DNA of 64,000 nucleotides from Elymus sibiricus (taxonomy: Eukaryota; Streptophyta; Magnoliopsida; Poales; Poaceae). The stretch is from NCBI GenBank assembly GCA_039707655.1, contig CM077665.1, positions 441,191,531 to 441,255,530 of the forward strand, written 5' to 3'. Numbering within the stretch: position 1 is the first letter of the stretch; each line of letters opens with the position of its first letter. The notes under the pieces are model-generated. The model made no database searches. It saw only the letters and a list, made by a program, of their open reading frames with translations, and was not told the origin of the DNA. Positions 18,844-31,126 of the stretch are shown piece by piece. Position numbers and translations under genes: made by a program.

Positions 18844-20630
18844 TGTAGGGGAACATTGCATGGGAAACAAAAAAATTCCTACGCACACGCAAGATCTATC
18901 CATGGTGACGAGCATCTACGAGAGGGAGAGTGGATCTATGTACCCTTGTAGATCGCTAAGCGGCAAGCATTAAGAAACGCGGTTGATGTAGTCGAACGTC
19001 TTCGCGATCCAAATCGCAAGCCGTCCCGCGATCCAATCACGATTCGTCCCGATCTAGCGCCGAACGGACGGCACCTCCGCGTTCAGCACACGTACAGCTC
19101 GATGATGATCTCCACCTTCTTGATCAAGCAAGAGGGAGCGGAGAGGTAGATGAGTTCCCCGGCAGCACGACGGCGTGGTGACGGTGGTGGTGGTGCTGTC
19201 CCGGCAGGGCTTCGCCAAGCGCAACCGAGACGATCTAGTGGAGAACATATCTAGAGGGAGAGAGAGGCAACCGTGGCTTTTTAGGTTGGGGGCTGCCCTC
19301 AAAAACCCTCTAGTATATATAGGAGGGAGGGAGGAGGAGGCAGCCCCTAGGGTTTCCCCTAGGGGTTCGGCCGAACCACCAAGGAGGAGGAGTCCACCTC
19401 CCACAAGGGAGGTGGAATCCTAGTAGGACTCCTCCCCACTTGGCCTCCTCCCCACCCCTTGCTCAAGGGCCTCCTAGGGGCTGGCCGGCCAGCCCACCAG
19501 GGGCTGGTGCGCCACCTCCTAGGCCCATGTGACCCTTGGGGTGGGTGGGCCCCACTTGGTGGACCCCCCGGAACCCATTCGTCACTCCCGGTACACTACC
19601 GGAAGTGCCCGAAACTTTTTCGGAGACCAAAACGGGACTTCCTATATATCAATCTTTACCTCCGGACCATTCCGAAGCTCCTCGTGACGTCCGGGATCGC
19701 ATACGGGACTCCGAACAATCTTCGGTCACCACCATACATAACTCAATACTACCGAAACATCACCGAACGTTAAGTGTGCAGACCATGCGGGTTCGAGAAC
19801 TATGTAGACATGACCGAGACACCTCTACGGTCAATAACAAATAGCGGGACCTGGATGCCCATATTGGTTCCTACATATTCTACGAAGATCTTTATCGGTT
19901 GAACCTCTATGTCAATGATTCAGTTAATCCCGTATGCTGTTCCCTTTGTTCTTCGGTATGTTACTTGCCCGTGATTCGATCGCCGGTATCTCTATACCTA
20001 GTTCAATCTCGTTACCGGCAAGTCTATTTACTCGTTCCGTAATACAAGATCCCGTGGCCAACTCTTTAGTCACATTGCTTTCAAGGCTTATTGTGATGTT
20101 GTATTACCGAGCGGGCCCTAAGATACCTCTCTGTCACACGGAGTAACAAATCCCAGTCTCGATCCATGCCAGCTCAACAGACACCCTCGGAGATACCTGT
20201 AGAGCATCTTTATAGTCACCCAGTTATGTTGCGACGTTTGATACACACAAGGTATTCCTCCGGTGTTAGTGAGTTGCATGATCTCATGGTCATAGGAACA
20301 GATACTTGACATGCAGAAAACTATAGCAATAAACTGACACGATCATATGCTACATTCATAATTTGGGTCTTGTCCATCTCATCATTCTCCTAATGATGTG
20401 ATCCCGTTATCAAATGACATCTCATGTCTATGGCTAGGAAACCTTGACCATCTTTGATCAACGAGCTAGTTTACTAGAGGCATACTAGGGACACAGTGTT
20501 GTCTATGTATCCACACATGTATTTGTGTTTCTAATCAATACAATTATAGCATGGATAATAAACATTTATCATGAACAAGGAAATATAATAATAACCACTT
20601 TATTATTGCCTCTAGGGCATATTTCCAACA
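18844..20630 (-). repeat. Copia 5' LTR (BARE1-class), 1787 bp
   Basis: The plus strand runs TGTAGGGGAAC to GGGCATATTTCCAACA with intact TG/CA ends. TATATATA is at 19314-19321. Its right edge abuts Gypsy gag sequence, showing that the Copia element landed in that Gypsy element. Confidence 0.93.
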
Positions 20631-20636
20631 CATTGC

Positions 20637-21685
20637 ATAACTCAACGCAACATCTTCATGAAAATAAGAGTGCTTCCTACTACACTTATTACCGGTATCA
20701 AAATCTCAACTATCCAGCTGCAGCTTTCTTCTTGTCCGGACATTTATTAGCATGATGTCCTGCTTCCTTGTAGCGAACATAGACGACTTCCGATAAGTCA
20801 TCGGGGCTTATTTGTGTACGTACTTTCCTTGGGTTCTTGGCTTCTTTTCTAGACCTTTACTGGCGTAGTGACCTAAATTCTTGCACTTGAAACATGTGAT
20901 TTGACTCAGGTCGTTCTCTCCAGAAATTGGGTTGTTCTAGGGTTGTCTTCGGTTTCTCTTCCTGGACTTTTTCATACCAATCAGGGCCTCTATTTCCTGT
21001 GGGTCATACTTCACTTCTACTTTCGAGAATTCTCCTAGATACTCTTTCCACTCCTTCGGGCAGTCCAGGGAGACATGTCCTTCGTCTCCATAGGCATAAC
21101 ATGATTTGGTGTAGACCTTCCTTGAGGTATCTCCAAGTGGGTCTTGAACATATTCCTTCACCATAGGTACTTACGTATGTTTTCGAGGGCTTCTTTCATT
21201 ACTTCTTTTTGTTGTTGGATAGTTTGTTGCACAAAAGGGTAAAGGTGACAGTGAGCAGGGTAGTGAGTAGTTCCTTCACACAAGAAACAAGTAACCTGCC
21301 TAGTTGGGCTTTCTTCAGCTGGGTGATTTTGTTCACAATGAGGGCATCCATCCTTGTGTTCTTCACAAGTGTCTCCTATTTCTCCACAGATCTTGCATGC
21401 ACATGGTTTCTTCATTTTATTGTCATAGGGCATCTTGATGAGAGGAGACCTTACCAAAGTTATCTTGAAGTGCTTCCAAGTTTTTGCTCCATTCCATCCT
21501 TGTGTAGCTCGATGCATCTTCCACCATGTTGCAACACCTTTTACAAAGTACTGAAGAGCATACTGTACCATATTGTTTCTTTCAACAATGTTATTACTTA
21601 GGTGGTCCTCCATGTTCTGAATCCATTGTTCTGTCTCCAACCGAGTCATCGATCGAGGAAATACGAGTCCATCTGCATGCATCAT
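20637..21685 (-). pseudogene. Gypsy gag remnant with serial zinc knuckles
   Basis: Frames 21158-21685 and 20937-21164 join through a frameshift, with further knuckles down to about 20640. The N-terminal part has the gag core (ATWWKMHRATQGWNG, TWKHFK). CFLCEGTTHYPAHC is an intact CX2CX4HX4C knuckle. CYAYGDEGHVSLDC has lost the second Cys. CFKCKNLGHYASKG has lost the last Cys, and a fourth near 20740 (YKEAGHHANKC) has lost its first two. Gag binds element RNA and forms particles. The loss of three of four knuckles and the frameshift make it a relic. A retropepsin is not reached before the Copia junction. Confidence 0.7.
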
Positions 21686-21935
21686 CTATTCGGTCCAAGG
21701 GTTTTTGGTGAGAGAGATGAGAGAGAGAGAAAGAGAGAGAGATGGATACATACCACAATTAACAAACCACTCAATGACACAAAAGATAAAACATCGAATA
21801 ACTCCAACTAAAACTCATCATTCACACATTCATAACATTCAATTAATACTATAGTATCGCCACCCACATAAGTCGGTACGGTCAGATACTCTAATCGCAA
21901 GGCGTTCTTATTTATTCGCTCATGGTGGGCTACTG

Positions 21936-22675
21936 CTAGGCTAGCTTATCCAGGTCTTGATTCTCATCTCCACGGTGCTTCTTCTGAGTGTGCTTGATAT
22001 TCTCAAGTTCTTCTGCCAGATCGTCCCTGTTGAAGCGAAGTCTCTTGTGACGGCCTTGAATATCCTGTAGTTGGGTTCGTAGGTTTTGGATTTCAACATC
22101 ATTGGCTTGAGCCATGGTCTGACTGTCCTTCAGTTCCTGACGAATCTTCTGGATCTTGAGGTCTTGCTCCTCCTGCTTGGCTACTTTTAGCTTTTGGGTC
22201 TTGAGTTCATCACGTAGTGCTTCCTTATCGAATAAGGCTTCCAGAAGGTCCATTTGAAGATTCTTGATGTAATACTCCAGATCTTGGGGTACACCAGCAG
22301 AGGAGAAAACTTCATATTTTGCTCGTTCGTCAAGGCAATCGGTGCTCCATCAGCCTTCTACCATCCAATCTTCCCAAAGAAATGCTTGCTTAGCTCAACA
22401 CGATGACGATAGCACAAGCGAGCAATAGCATCATGTATAACAGTGTTTATGCCCATGTCTCTGTCATGAGCTATCATTCCATAGTTGAAGTCTCCTGTCT
22501 TGGGGTCTTCTTGACGAACAAAAACTTGAATCTTGACGTTCCATTTTCTAGCCTTCCTTTGGCACACCTTGATCTTAGGTATCGACAGCTTCAGCAGTCT
22601 GATAAGCTCCACAAGGAATGGGCCACCAAGAACATACTCGTAGTGTTCTCTTTCGTTCAGGATGTAGCTATCCAT
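21936..22675 (-). pseudogene. Unidentified Gypsy upstream ORF with coiled-coil tail
   Basis: The first part, 22358-22675 (from MDSYILNEREHYEYVLGG), is a mixed alpha/beta-looking region with a conserved feel (IPKIKVCQRKARKWNVKIQV) that ends in TAG. The second part, 21936-22253, is a heptad-like coiled coil rich in K, E and Q, followed by an acidic tail. Reading across 22254-22357 suggests one original protein broken by a stop and a frameshift. It lies between the leader and Gag on the same strand. I do not recognise the family. It could be an extra Gypsy ORF or an N-terminal part of Gag. Confidence 0.45.
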
Positions 22676-22809
22676 CTATAATTTGAAGTAAGGAGGGTTC
22701 AGTAAAAAAAATCAAAGGTTACGAGAGTAGTTTAAAGTAAAAGCCATTCCTATTAGGGTCTTCCTATTTCTAAGCCATTTTCTAGGGTCACGTCCTACAG
22801 TCAACATGT
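22676..22809 (-). other. Gypsy leader
   Basis: Short non-coding stretch between the first ATG of the upstream ORF and the PBS-like site. Confidence 0.5.
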
Positions 22810-22821
22810 GCTCTGATATCA
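22810..22821 (-). other. PBS-like site of the Gypsy element
   Basis: Minus TGATATCAGAGC differs at one base from the initiator Met-tRNA primer site TGGTATCAGAGC. It lies four bases (GAGA) inside the inferred LTR edge. Confidence 0.6.
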
Positions 22822-22825
22822 TCTC

Positions 22826-25800
22826 TATAGCGACCCGACCCAAATGGATCGGTGCCTCTGTGCTTTCTATGCTATCCTTGGATCAGTATGCTAGCACACA
22901 CAGTACATTGATGAAATACCATAACATCACATGTTAAAAAGACACCTTAGAACCAGAGTATACCTCATATAACACAACAGAAAAAAAACATAAGGGTATG
23001 GAGTCCCATCAACGCCAATAGCAAGTTGAGTGTAGACCGTAACCCTACAACGTAACTCTTACTCCTCGTAAAAATTCCTGCAACATGATAAGTTGCAGCC
23101 GTGTAGGTTAGTACATTGAATGTACTGACAATATCACATATAAAGGCAAAGGAAAATAACTCTATCACTATATGCAATATGGCCGTGGTGGCTCTAAGGT
23201 TAAGTTTTTGCATAAAAGTTGATTTTTCCCTACATCAAAGGCATCAGATTAAATACTACTAATTAATGTCATTAATGAGATGGTTTCGCCAATCAAAATC
23301 TCATATCCCTAAGTCGTCATTAAAACCCAATAATGAATTCATCAATTTATAGTGCGGTGTTGAGAGTTTCGAGATAGATCCAATTCCAGAGGCTCAAGTT
23401 GTCCGTAACAGGGGACACGACTAATCGATTAGTTTAAGACTCTGCAGAGTTTTGAGCACTTTATCCACAAGATACGATCCCTCCTTTTATGTTCTCGCAC
23501 TGCATGATGTTTGAGAACAGGATGAACGGAACATGGTATTTCAAAGATTTTACCTAACCACTGACAGTGCCCATCCAATCCTAGCGTTCTTCTACATATC
23601 ATAGCACTGGTCCAGTTAGAGTCACAACTAGGATCAACCAAGCCGGAGCCCATAAAGACTAGCGGTTGCACAGGTAAGCTTCTGGTCTTGAAGTATTCAT
23701 CCGTCTCTTTGAACCTGGGTGGAAATTTCCGCATGATTGACTGGCATTTCTCCAGCAACACCTAGGCTAACCACCGAGTCCTCCAAGGTGCCGTTCTTCC
23801 ATTTCAACCCAGAGGTACATTGAAATCTTGGCTTGAGTCTTGAGGTCTTGAATTTGTCATCATTGATTAAGAGTCATCATTCTCACATCTTTCATGAACA
23901 CTCATACCAATCCCCGTCTACTAAGCATAGCGATTGCAAAATAATAACGTTCCCTGGGCTCAGTAAAAAAGAACATGGGTTCCTACCTCATGATACTACT
24001 CAAGGACAAGTTTCCAAATTACCTACTTTGCATGCATGGTGGAAAATGTTGAATCTAATGCAAAGAAAACATGGGTATTAACAATATGATCAAATGTGAC
24101 TTGCCAGATACTTGCTGATGAAGTTCATCACTCTCTCAATTTGTTAGTTATACTCGTCACACTCCGAGAATATCTATTGTAACCAAACAATTACATTCAT
24201 ATAAGCAATCACACTATCAATCAATCAAAAAATAACAATAAAACTATAAGGAAACAAAGAGTAACCCAAAATAAGAATCAAAAGAAACTTCATCAAAACC
24301 TAAAGAAAACTCAAGTTTCTTAGCAAGTAAAACATATGAACTTCTCCGATCAAAATAAAATTTTAACAGAAAATAAAATATAATTTTTTATTTAAACAAA
24401 AAATATTTTATAATATCTTTCACTAGCAAAAAGAATCAATTAAAAACCTATTATAAAACTCAAGTTATGACCTAAACAAGATTTAACTTAGAATTAAACC
24501 AAAACAAGTTTCAACTACTTATAAAATTTTGTTTCATTCTAAAGTAAAGTTTAACTGAAAATAAAACATACCCAACTTAGTTTTACAGAAAGTATTTTAT
24601 CAAAACTTTTATTAACAAAAGAAAACAAATTAGAAGCTTTTATAGAACCAAAGTTATGAAGAAAAAAAGTTTTAATTCAAATTTGATTAATTTTTTTTAA
24701 TAAAATATAAAATTTTGTTCCTGATAACTAACAGAAATTTTATTATCAAAATATAGTGGCAAAAATAATTACTTTAAACAAAAAGGAAATAATTTCTTTT
24801 CATTAAAAACAAGCCTAAACAAGTCGGATTTGAATCTGATATAAACAGAACCAAAAACTTTATAACAATTTACTTTTAAAAGTTTCTATGGATAAAAAAA
24901 TCTAGTATAAAATAGTAGCAAAAGGAATTACTTAAAAAACTATTTGTAAATAAAAGTTATTAGCAATCTAGGGTTTAAAGCAAATTTGCCCAAATTGAAA
25001 TTTAAAATTTTCAAATATGAAAACTTTTGGTTTCAACAGAAACTAGATAATTTTGTCAATCTAGTGCAAAAAGAATCACTCGAAAACTTTAAAAATCTAA
25101 AATAAATTAAGAAATCAAAACATAAACTATTTTGAAAATAAAACAGGAAGTGGAAAAAAAGATAAACACTACGGACCGGCTAACAACACGTGGCAATATG
25201 TGATTGGGTGAGCTAGCGACCGAAACAGAAAAATGGGCGGACAACTGAAAATTACAGGAAAACAATTTTCCCTTTTAAGTCGTTTAATCCTAGCCGTAGG
25301 CCTTAGATCTAATGATGGGGGCGATTTGGTGGTTTACAGCGGTTGGGGTTGGTGCTCCGGCGATGTCCGACGGCGACGACGACCTCGGGTCAATGCAGGC
25401 GGTGTCTTTGGGGGTGCTCAGCATCGGGGAAGGACCTAGGTTGATACAGGGGACGATGACAAAGGCATAGGTGGCGATGACAGGGGTCGGGAGCATCGGG
25501 AGCGAGCGAGGCGTGGCAATGTAGGTGCGGCGACGCTCGGAACTCTGGCAAAGATTGCAAGGAGGAGGGAGGCAAGCGCGTGCTGGATTTGATCAGTCCA
25601 GGTGTCAACGACCGAAACCAAACGGGAAGGGATAGGTCGGGCGATCCGATTCTGATTCAGGAGAGGGAGTGGGTTGGCGCACTGGTGGGCGGGAGGGAAA
25701 AAGGGCTTCGGCCTTTAGAAAATTATTTCTATTTGAAATAAACATAGAAGTAAAAGGGAATTAAGAAAATAAAAACACAAAAAGCAGTTGACATATTATA

Positions 25801-26352
25801 TATCAAAATTCTTGGAATTTGCAAGGAATTTAATGGAGTATTTTTCAAGTCCAAATAAAATACTTTAGAAAAACACATTTTTGGAATTTCAATTTAAATT
25901 GGAATGTATTTTCAAAACCTTTTTGAATAGTTTGTATTTTTCCAACTTTGAGAATAACTCCGTGATTCCTATGACTTTTTGGAGGGTCATACTGTTCCTC
26001 TCTTCTGAAAATTTGTGAGGGATTAAAAAAATGATTTTGAATACAATTTGAAATGGATCTCCAGTGGGAAAACTTGCAACCTCCAAATAGAAAAATTGAA
26101 AGGCATTGGAATGGAAGTTGTAAGTTCCATTATAGGAAAGTAGTAGGATTTGGAAAACAAAGTTGAAAGCTTCAAAGTGAATAATTCAAACCACACCAAT
26201 TTCAAAGTGAAAAGTTTTGGGAAGTCCTTTTATTCTCTCTCATAATTTTTCAAAAAGTTTCAAATTGCACTCACTTTCGAATAAACAATCAAACAAGTAA
26301 TCATTATCTAATTAATATAACATTCCAAAATTTAGAAATTTGGGATGTTACA
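22826..26352 (-). repeat. Long Gypsy 5' LTR, about 3.5 kb
   Basis: The minus strand starts TGTAACATCCC at 26352 and ends GGGTCGCTATA near 22826 (CA changed to TA). No coding frame is supported. Composition is strikingly uneven: 24190-25160 is A-rich on the plus strand, 25230-25700 is GC-rich, and 25730-26350 is AT-rich again. Only one copy is in the window, so the borders rest on end motifs and the PBS alone. Confidence 0.6.
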
Positions 26353-26852
26353 ATATTCTGAGAATAAACGGATGAATGAATTGAATATCATGCACTTAAT
26401 ACTATTATGCATTGAGACGGTAGTTTAGAGACGTCCTAAGACGATAAATCTATCACACACCATCCGACTGAACTGTGTGCGATGCATGAATCACAAACAA
26501 TATGTTAATAAAACCATTTTCAAAAAATGAACGTTGTGCGATGGTTGATCCATCAATCACGTTTCAGAAAAGAGTTGCGTGTGCGATACGTGGCATAAAG
26601 TTGATCCATACGAACTATTTTCGATGATTGAGAATAACACAAATGATTCACCAGATGAAGATGTGTGCGATAGATGACATACGTGTCACTCGGATAAACT
26701 ATTTCTGATGATACATAATAACACAAATGATTTGCCACAACAAGATGTGTGTGATACCCGACAAACAAGTCAGTAATCAGAATTGTGTGGGAAGACCGAT
26801 AATAACACATACGATTCCTGCTAATAAGTTGTGTGTGTTGTGGGCAAACACA
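26353..26852. mobile_element. CACTA-like subterminal fragment, copy 1
   Basis: Carries dispersed TGTGTGCGATG-type motifs and aligns over about 390 bp with 32110-32450, with substitutions and small indels. No CACTA terminus is visible at its left, where it meets the Gypsy LTR. It is the flank into which the LTR at 26853 inserted. Confidence 0.55.
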
Positions 26853-27380
26853 TGTTGTCGGTGCTAAAACCGACAGATCTCGGGTAGTCGTCCAAGCTGG
26901 TGATCGTGGAACTATGGTGAACATGAAGTAGAGGGACACGGTTTTACCCAGGTTCGGGCCCTCTTGAAGAGGTAAAACCCTAAGTCATGCTTGTGTTGTA
27001 TTGGTTGTGGATGGGGTACAAAGTATAGGATGATCTACCTCGATACCGTATGATTGTGTTCTAAGCTCTAAAACTTCTATGCATGCCTCTAAAGACTAAT
27101 CCCCTCGGCTTATATAGGCACCAGGGGTATCTAGGGCTTACATATGGTCGGTTACCATCTAGGGATAAACATGCCGACTATTCAAATATGCCTTGAAGTA
27201 TACACCAAGTCTTCGGAGGATTCCATCCCGAGTACGTCGAGGGCCACAACTTCGAGAGTCCTTCTTTCAATGGTTAGTGGGTTATCGGCCCAACGCATGG
27301 ATGACAGGACGACATGGTAAGCACTCCTTAATCCCGAACACAATCAATATCCCCTGAACTGGTCTTCAAAGCCGAGGACA
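26853..27380 (-). repeat. Gypsy 3' LTR candidate, 528 bp
   Basis: The plus strand runs TGTTGTCGGTGCTAAAACCG to AAGCCGAGGACA and aligns along its length with 49021-49534. A TATATA box at 27111-27116 reads on the minus strand. On the inner side the minus strand has AAGGAGGAAGCTAG, a plausible polypurine tract, so this is the 3' LTR. Confidence 0.72.
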
Positions 27381-28079
27381 CTAGCTTCCTCCTTGAAACC
27401 GCTTCTTTTCTTGACGATCTTCGGCTTGGTAGACGAGTTCTCTGGTCATCAGTTTATGAACCTAAGATTTTGATTGGTTCCAAAGTCCTCTATCATGTTT
27501 TCACCATAGGCTTCCCTTTAAGTTTGATCAAGCAACCATATGCCCAAAGTTTTACCTCGGTAGGCAAACATGAAGGTATTTTAACAAATCCCTGTTCAAC
27601 AATAAATTTTCTGCATTCGAAGACTTCTGTAGCTTAGCTGCAAAGGCTTGCCAGGTGGCAGGGCACGTGAGTGGGTTGAGCCCTGACAGCTTTATAGCCG
27701 AGAACTGAACCGTCACCACTTATCATGAAATCAAATCATCTCCTCATCAGTTATTACTGGGCATGTCGTGTCCCGAGGTTGTTTTTATTAGCATGTCTTT
27801 CCAATAAAGAGATCGTGCCCCGGATTTTAAGGATATCATCAACATGATCCCTCAATCCTTGAGCGCATATATTGCATGACGCGTTGGGAACTGGTAATGT
27901 TCACGACGCGAAGTGGAGACTCTTAGTTTTCCATTGGCCTATAAAAAGGGGGACGGTAAATCATTTTTAACCACGCTTCCATTCTTCGCTCCACCGCCAA
28001 GAACTTCCCGAAAGCTTGAGTGCTCCCAGATTTGCCTCTAGCTCCACTTCTCGTCCATTCCCCTCCTCCCTTGAGAGAG
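27381..28079 (+). other. Region between Gypsy 3' LTR and opposite-strand ORF
   Basis: No coding frame. It holds the polypurine tract at its left edge and promoter-like sequence at its right, with the TATA box listed next. Confidence 0.5.
27940..27947 (+). promoter_or_regulatory. TATA box of the opposite-strand ORF
   Basis: CCTATAAAAAGGGGG context, 140 bp before the ATG at 28080 and pointing opposite to the Gypsy gag. It is well placed for an independent transcript. Confidence 0.6.
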
Positions 28080-28125
28080 ATGGACAGTAAGGGGAAGGAT
28101 ACCACCGCTTCGACATCTGAGGTCG

Positions 28126-29459
28126 TGATACGTCTCCAACGTATCTATACTTTTTGATTGTTACGTGCTATTATATTATCAATCTAGGATACTTTATATG
28201 CAATTATATGCTATTTTATATCATTTTTGGGAACTAACCTATTAACCCAGTGCCTAGTGCAAGTTGCTGTTTTTTACCTGTTTTTGGTTTTCCAAGAAAT
28301 TTGTACCAAACTAAGTCCAAATGCTATGAAACGTTTTGACGAATTTTTGTATAGACAAAAGAGACCCAAGAAGCATCAGGAGGAGTCAGGAAGTGGGACG
28401 AGGAGACGACAAGGCAACAAGGCGCGCACAGGGGTGGGGGTGGGGGGGGGGGTAGGTGCGCCCTGATGCCTTGGGGGCCCCTTGTGGACATGTCTGACCC
28501 AATTCCACCTCCATAAATTCTCTAAAATCAGGAAACCAATAGAGAGACACCCGAAACACTTTTTTCGCCGCCACAAGGCTCTGTTCCGACAGGAGGCCAT
28601 CTGGAGAACTTTTCCGGTACTCTGTCGGAGGGGGAATTGATCACGGAGGCCATCTACATCAACCTTGCTGCCTCATGATGATGTGTGCGTAGTCCACCAT
28701 AGACCTACGGGTCCATAGCTAGTACCTAGATGTTCTCTCTCTTTGATATTCAATACCATGTTCACCACGATTCCCGCGGTGATCTATCCGATGTAATCTT
28801 CTTTTGCAGTGTCTTTGTTGGGATCCGTTGAATTGTGGGTTTATGATCAGATTATTCGTTGAAAGTAATTGAGTCTTTTCTGAATTCTATTATGCATGAT
28901 TGTTATAGCTTCGTATTTCTCTTCGATCCATCGGTTTGGTTTGGCCAACTAGATTGATTTATCTTCAATGGGAGTGGTGCGTTGCAACGGGTTCAATCTT
29001 GCGGTGCTCTATATCCTAGTGACAGAAGGGGACAATACACATATTTGTATTTTTGCCATTAATGATAAACGACGAGATCTGAACATATTGCCTGTCTTAT
29101 TTTGTCTACATCGTGTCACCTTGCTCCAAGCATTACTCTGTTTGTCATGAACTTAATACCATAGATGCAGGCAGGAGTCAACCGACTGACGGGGTAATAG
29201 TAGTAGATGCAGAATCATGTCGGTCTACTTGTTTATGGACGTGATGCCTATATACATGATCATTGCCATGAATAACATGTTATAACTATGCACAATTCTG
29301 TCAATTGCCCAACGGTAATTTGTCTACCCACTGTATGCTATATTCAAGAGAGAAGCCTCTAGTGAAAACTATGCCCCCCCGGGTCTACTGAAACATAAAT
29401 ACAAAAACCCTAAAAATACTTTTCTACAATTTATTTTATTTTATTTTATTTTTCCTTTA

Positions 29460-29499
<40 letters not shown>

Positions 29500-29720
29500 A
29501 TTTAATCCTTGCAAGTAATGAGTTCAAGGGGCTTGACAACCCTCTTGCCCGCGTTGGGTGTAAGTGTTTGGTTTTGTGTGTGTAGGTGCTGTCGAAGGGA
29601 GTTTGTTTGGTTCTCCTATTGATTCAATAACCTTGGTTCTCACTAAGGGAAATACTTATCTCTACTGTGATGCATCTCCTCTCCTCTTCAGGGAAAATCC
29701 CAACGTAGCTCACAAGTAGC
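28126..29720 (+). mobile_element. Solo LTR of TGATACGTCTCC type (type A)
   Basis: Starts TGATACGTCTCCAACG. The inferred end is at 29720 (AGTAGC rather than CA) because the next five bases GGTCC nearly repeat the five before it (GGTCG, 28121-28125). A truncated copy lies inverted at 38266-38987. Gypsy LTR by type. No internal region is attached. The imperfect terminus may reflect mutation. Confidence 0.62.
29463..29497. repeat. (TA)n microsatellite
   Basis: About 17 TA units in the type A LTR, preceded by a TTTTA-rich patch. Confidence 0.95.
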
Positions 29721-29856
29721 GGTCCACCAACACAAGAGGGCAATGGCTGCCATCCAACGTCAAGGCACCCTCACCGAGCTACATGCGAATGTGTACCTTT
29801 TTGCCACGATCAATCACTGTTCTCTGGTGCTTACGGGCGAGGTCCATTCAACCTAG

Positions 29857-30517
29857 CCCACTCCTTCTCCTCTCTGTTTTAAGCAATGAGCTCTGGCACC
29901 TCTGCAAATCCCCGATTCCCTCTGCGAAGGGCCTATCTTTTACTTTTCATGTTGAGTCAACTTCTTATTCCAATCTATTATTTCTTTAGTTGGCAAGCAT
30001 CATGTGGTGGGGAAAGATCCAGGCACATATATCCAGTTGAATATAGGTGATCATGATTCATTATTTGTTGAAATTATCCTCGAGATAAATAAGTTGGGAG
30101 GCGAAACATTAAGTCCCTATCTTCCTATGTGTTTGACTGAAACTGGTTGTTCTAAACTGTGCTTCGAGTGTCAGCAATCATGGAAGACTAAATGATAGTT
30201 GAGTATGTGGAATTTGCTAAACCAAAGCTCTTACATAGACCCTTCCTGAAAATAAGATGAATTATAATTGTTTGATAACTGAAAACATAGTTTGCTAGTT
30301 TTCAAGAAAGTTTATGGTATATACTTTAACATGTGAATAGGTTGCTACTTTATCATAATGAGTTTCATGAGAAAAAAGTTGCTGGTTATGATGCTAGAAA
30401 AGTGACTGAAATTTTCATTGATCAAACTTATATACTATGCTAGCATTCACACTACATAAATTATTTCTTTTATCATTTACCTACTCGAGGACGAGTAGGA
30501 ATTAAGCTTGGGGATGC
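29857..30517 (+). mobile_element. 3' internal end of a Gypsy element, before its LTR
   Basis: Non-coding, AT-rich, ending in AGGAATTAAGCTTGGGGATG directly before TGATACGTCTCC, a polypurine-tract arrangement frequent in Triticeae Gypsy elements. The border with the upstream ORF remnant is not visible; somewhere near 29960-30000 is my guess. The rest of this Gypsy element (5' LTR, gag, pol) is missing. Confidence 0.5.
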
Positions 30518-31088
30518 TGATACGTCTCCAACGTATCGATAATTTATGAAGTATTCATGCCATATTTACCTATGTTTACAATACTTTTATATGGTTTTGA
30601 TGCACTTTATATAATTATTTAGAACTAACCCGGACTGATGCTGTTTTCAGCAGAATTACCGTGGTGTTGTTTTTTGTGCAGAAAATGAAAGTTCTCGGAA
30701 TCGACCGAAGCTTTTTTATAATTTTTTCTGGAGGAAATAAGAAATACTGGAGCGAAGAACCACCGGTGGGGAGCTACCTGTGGTCTAGGAGGCAACAGGG
30801 CACGGCGGCCGCGCCCATATACCTCATGGGGCCCACGTGACTCCGTTTGACGTGATTCGTACGCTGAAAAATCCTATAAATATAGAAACCCCCAAAAGTT
30901 AACCTAGAACTTCCGCTCCGCCACCGCAACTCTCTATATTGACGAAAAAACCATCTGGAGCCTTTCCAGTACCCTGCCGGAGGAGGAAATCATCTCCGGT
31001 GGCCATCTTCATCATCCCGGCAGAGGCCATGACGAGGAGGGAGTAGTTCACCATCGGGGCTGAGGGTATGTACCAGTAGCTATGTGTT

Positions 31089-31126
<38 letters not shown>

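Larger units (their letters stand above)
7854..20630 (-). mobile_element. BARE1/WIS/Angela-class Copia retrotransposon with an extra truncated leader
   Basis: On the minus strand the order is 5' LTR (18844-20630), PBS, leader (split by a solo LTR), gag-pol (10798-14765), polypurine tract, 3' LTR (8961-10747). Beyond the 3' LTR come a second PBS and a second leader, truncated at 7854. Without the inserted solo LTR, the LTR-to-LTR span is about 8.86 kb, close to the usual BARE-1 length. The two LTRs have equal length and differ at about 50 positions counted by eye (about 3 percent), so the insertion is not recent. The 5' edge cuts into Gypsy gag sequence at 20631. No target duplication can be tested because the left edge is a truncated leader. 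Confidence 0.9.
20631..26352 (-). mobile_element. Gypsy-type retrotransposon, 5' half only
   Basis: Minus order: LTR 22826-26352, PBS-like site, leader, an unidentified ORF pair, then Gag with several zinc knuckles, cut at 20631 by the Copia element. The rest of the element (protease, polymerase, 3' LTR) is absent from the window, so the sequence left of the Copia element must have been lost or rearranged. Confidence 0.7.
28080..29856 (+). pseudogene. Opposite-strand ORF of the Gypsy element, 5' part, split by a solo LTR
   Basis: ATG at 28080 (MDSKGKDTTASTSEV). Removing the LTR 28126-29720 and one copy of its target duplication lets the frame continue through QHKRAMAAIQRQGTLTELHA to a TAG at 29854-29856, giving about 59 codons before the stop. 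The in-frame continuation across the insertion supports a real former ORF. The later part of the same kind of ORF is probably at 41147-42788. Function is unknown. It is not Gag, protease or polymerase. Confidence 0.5.
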
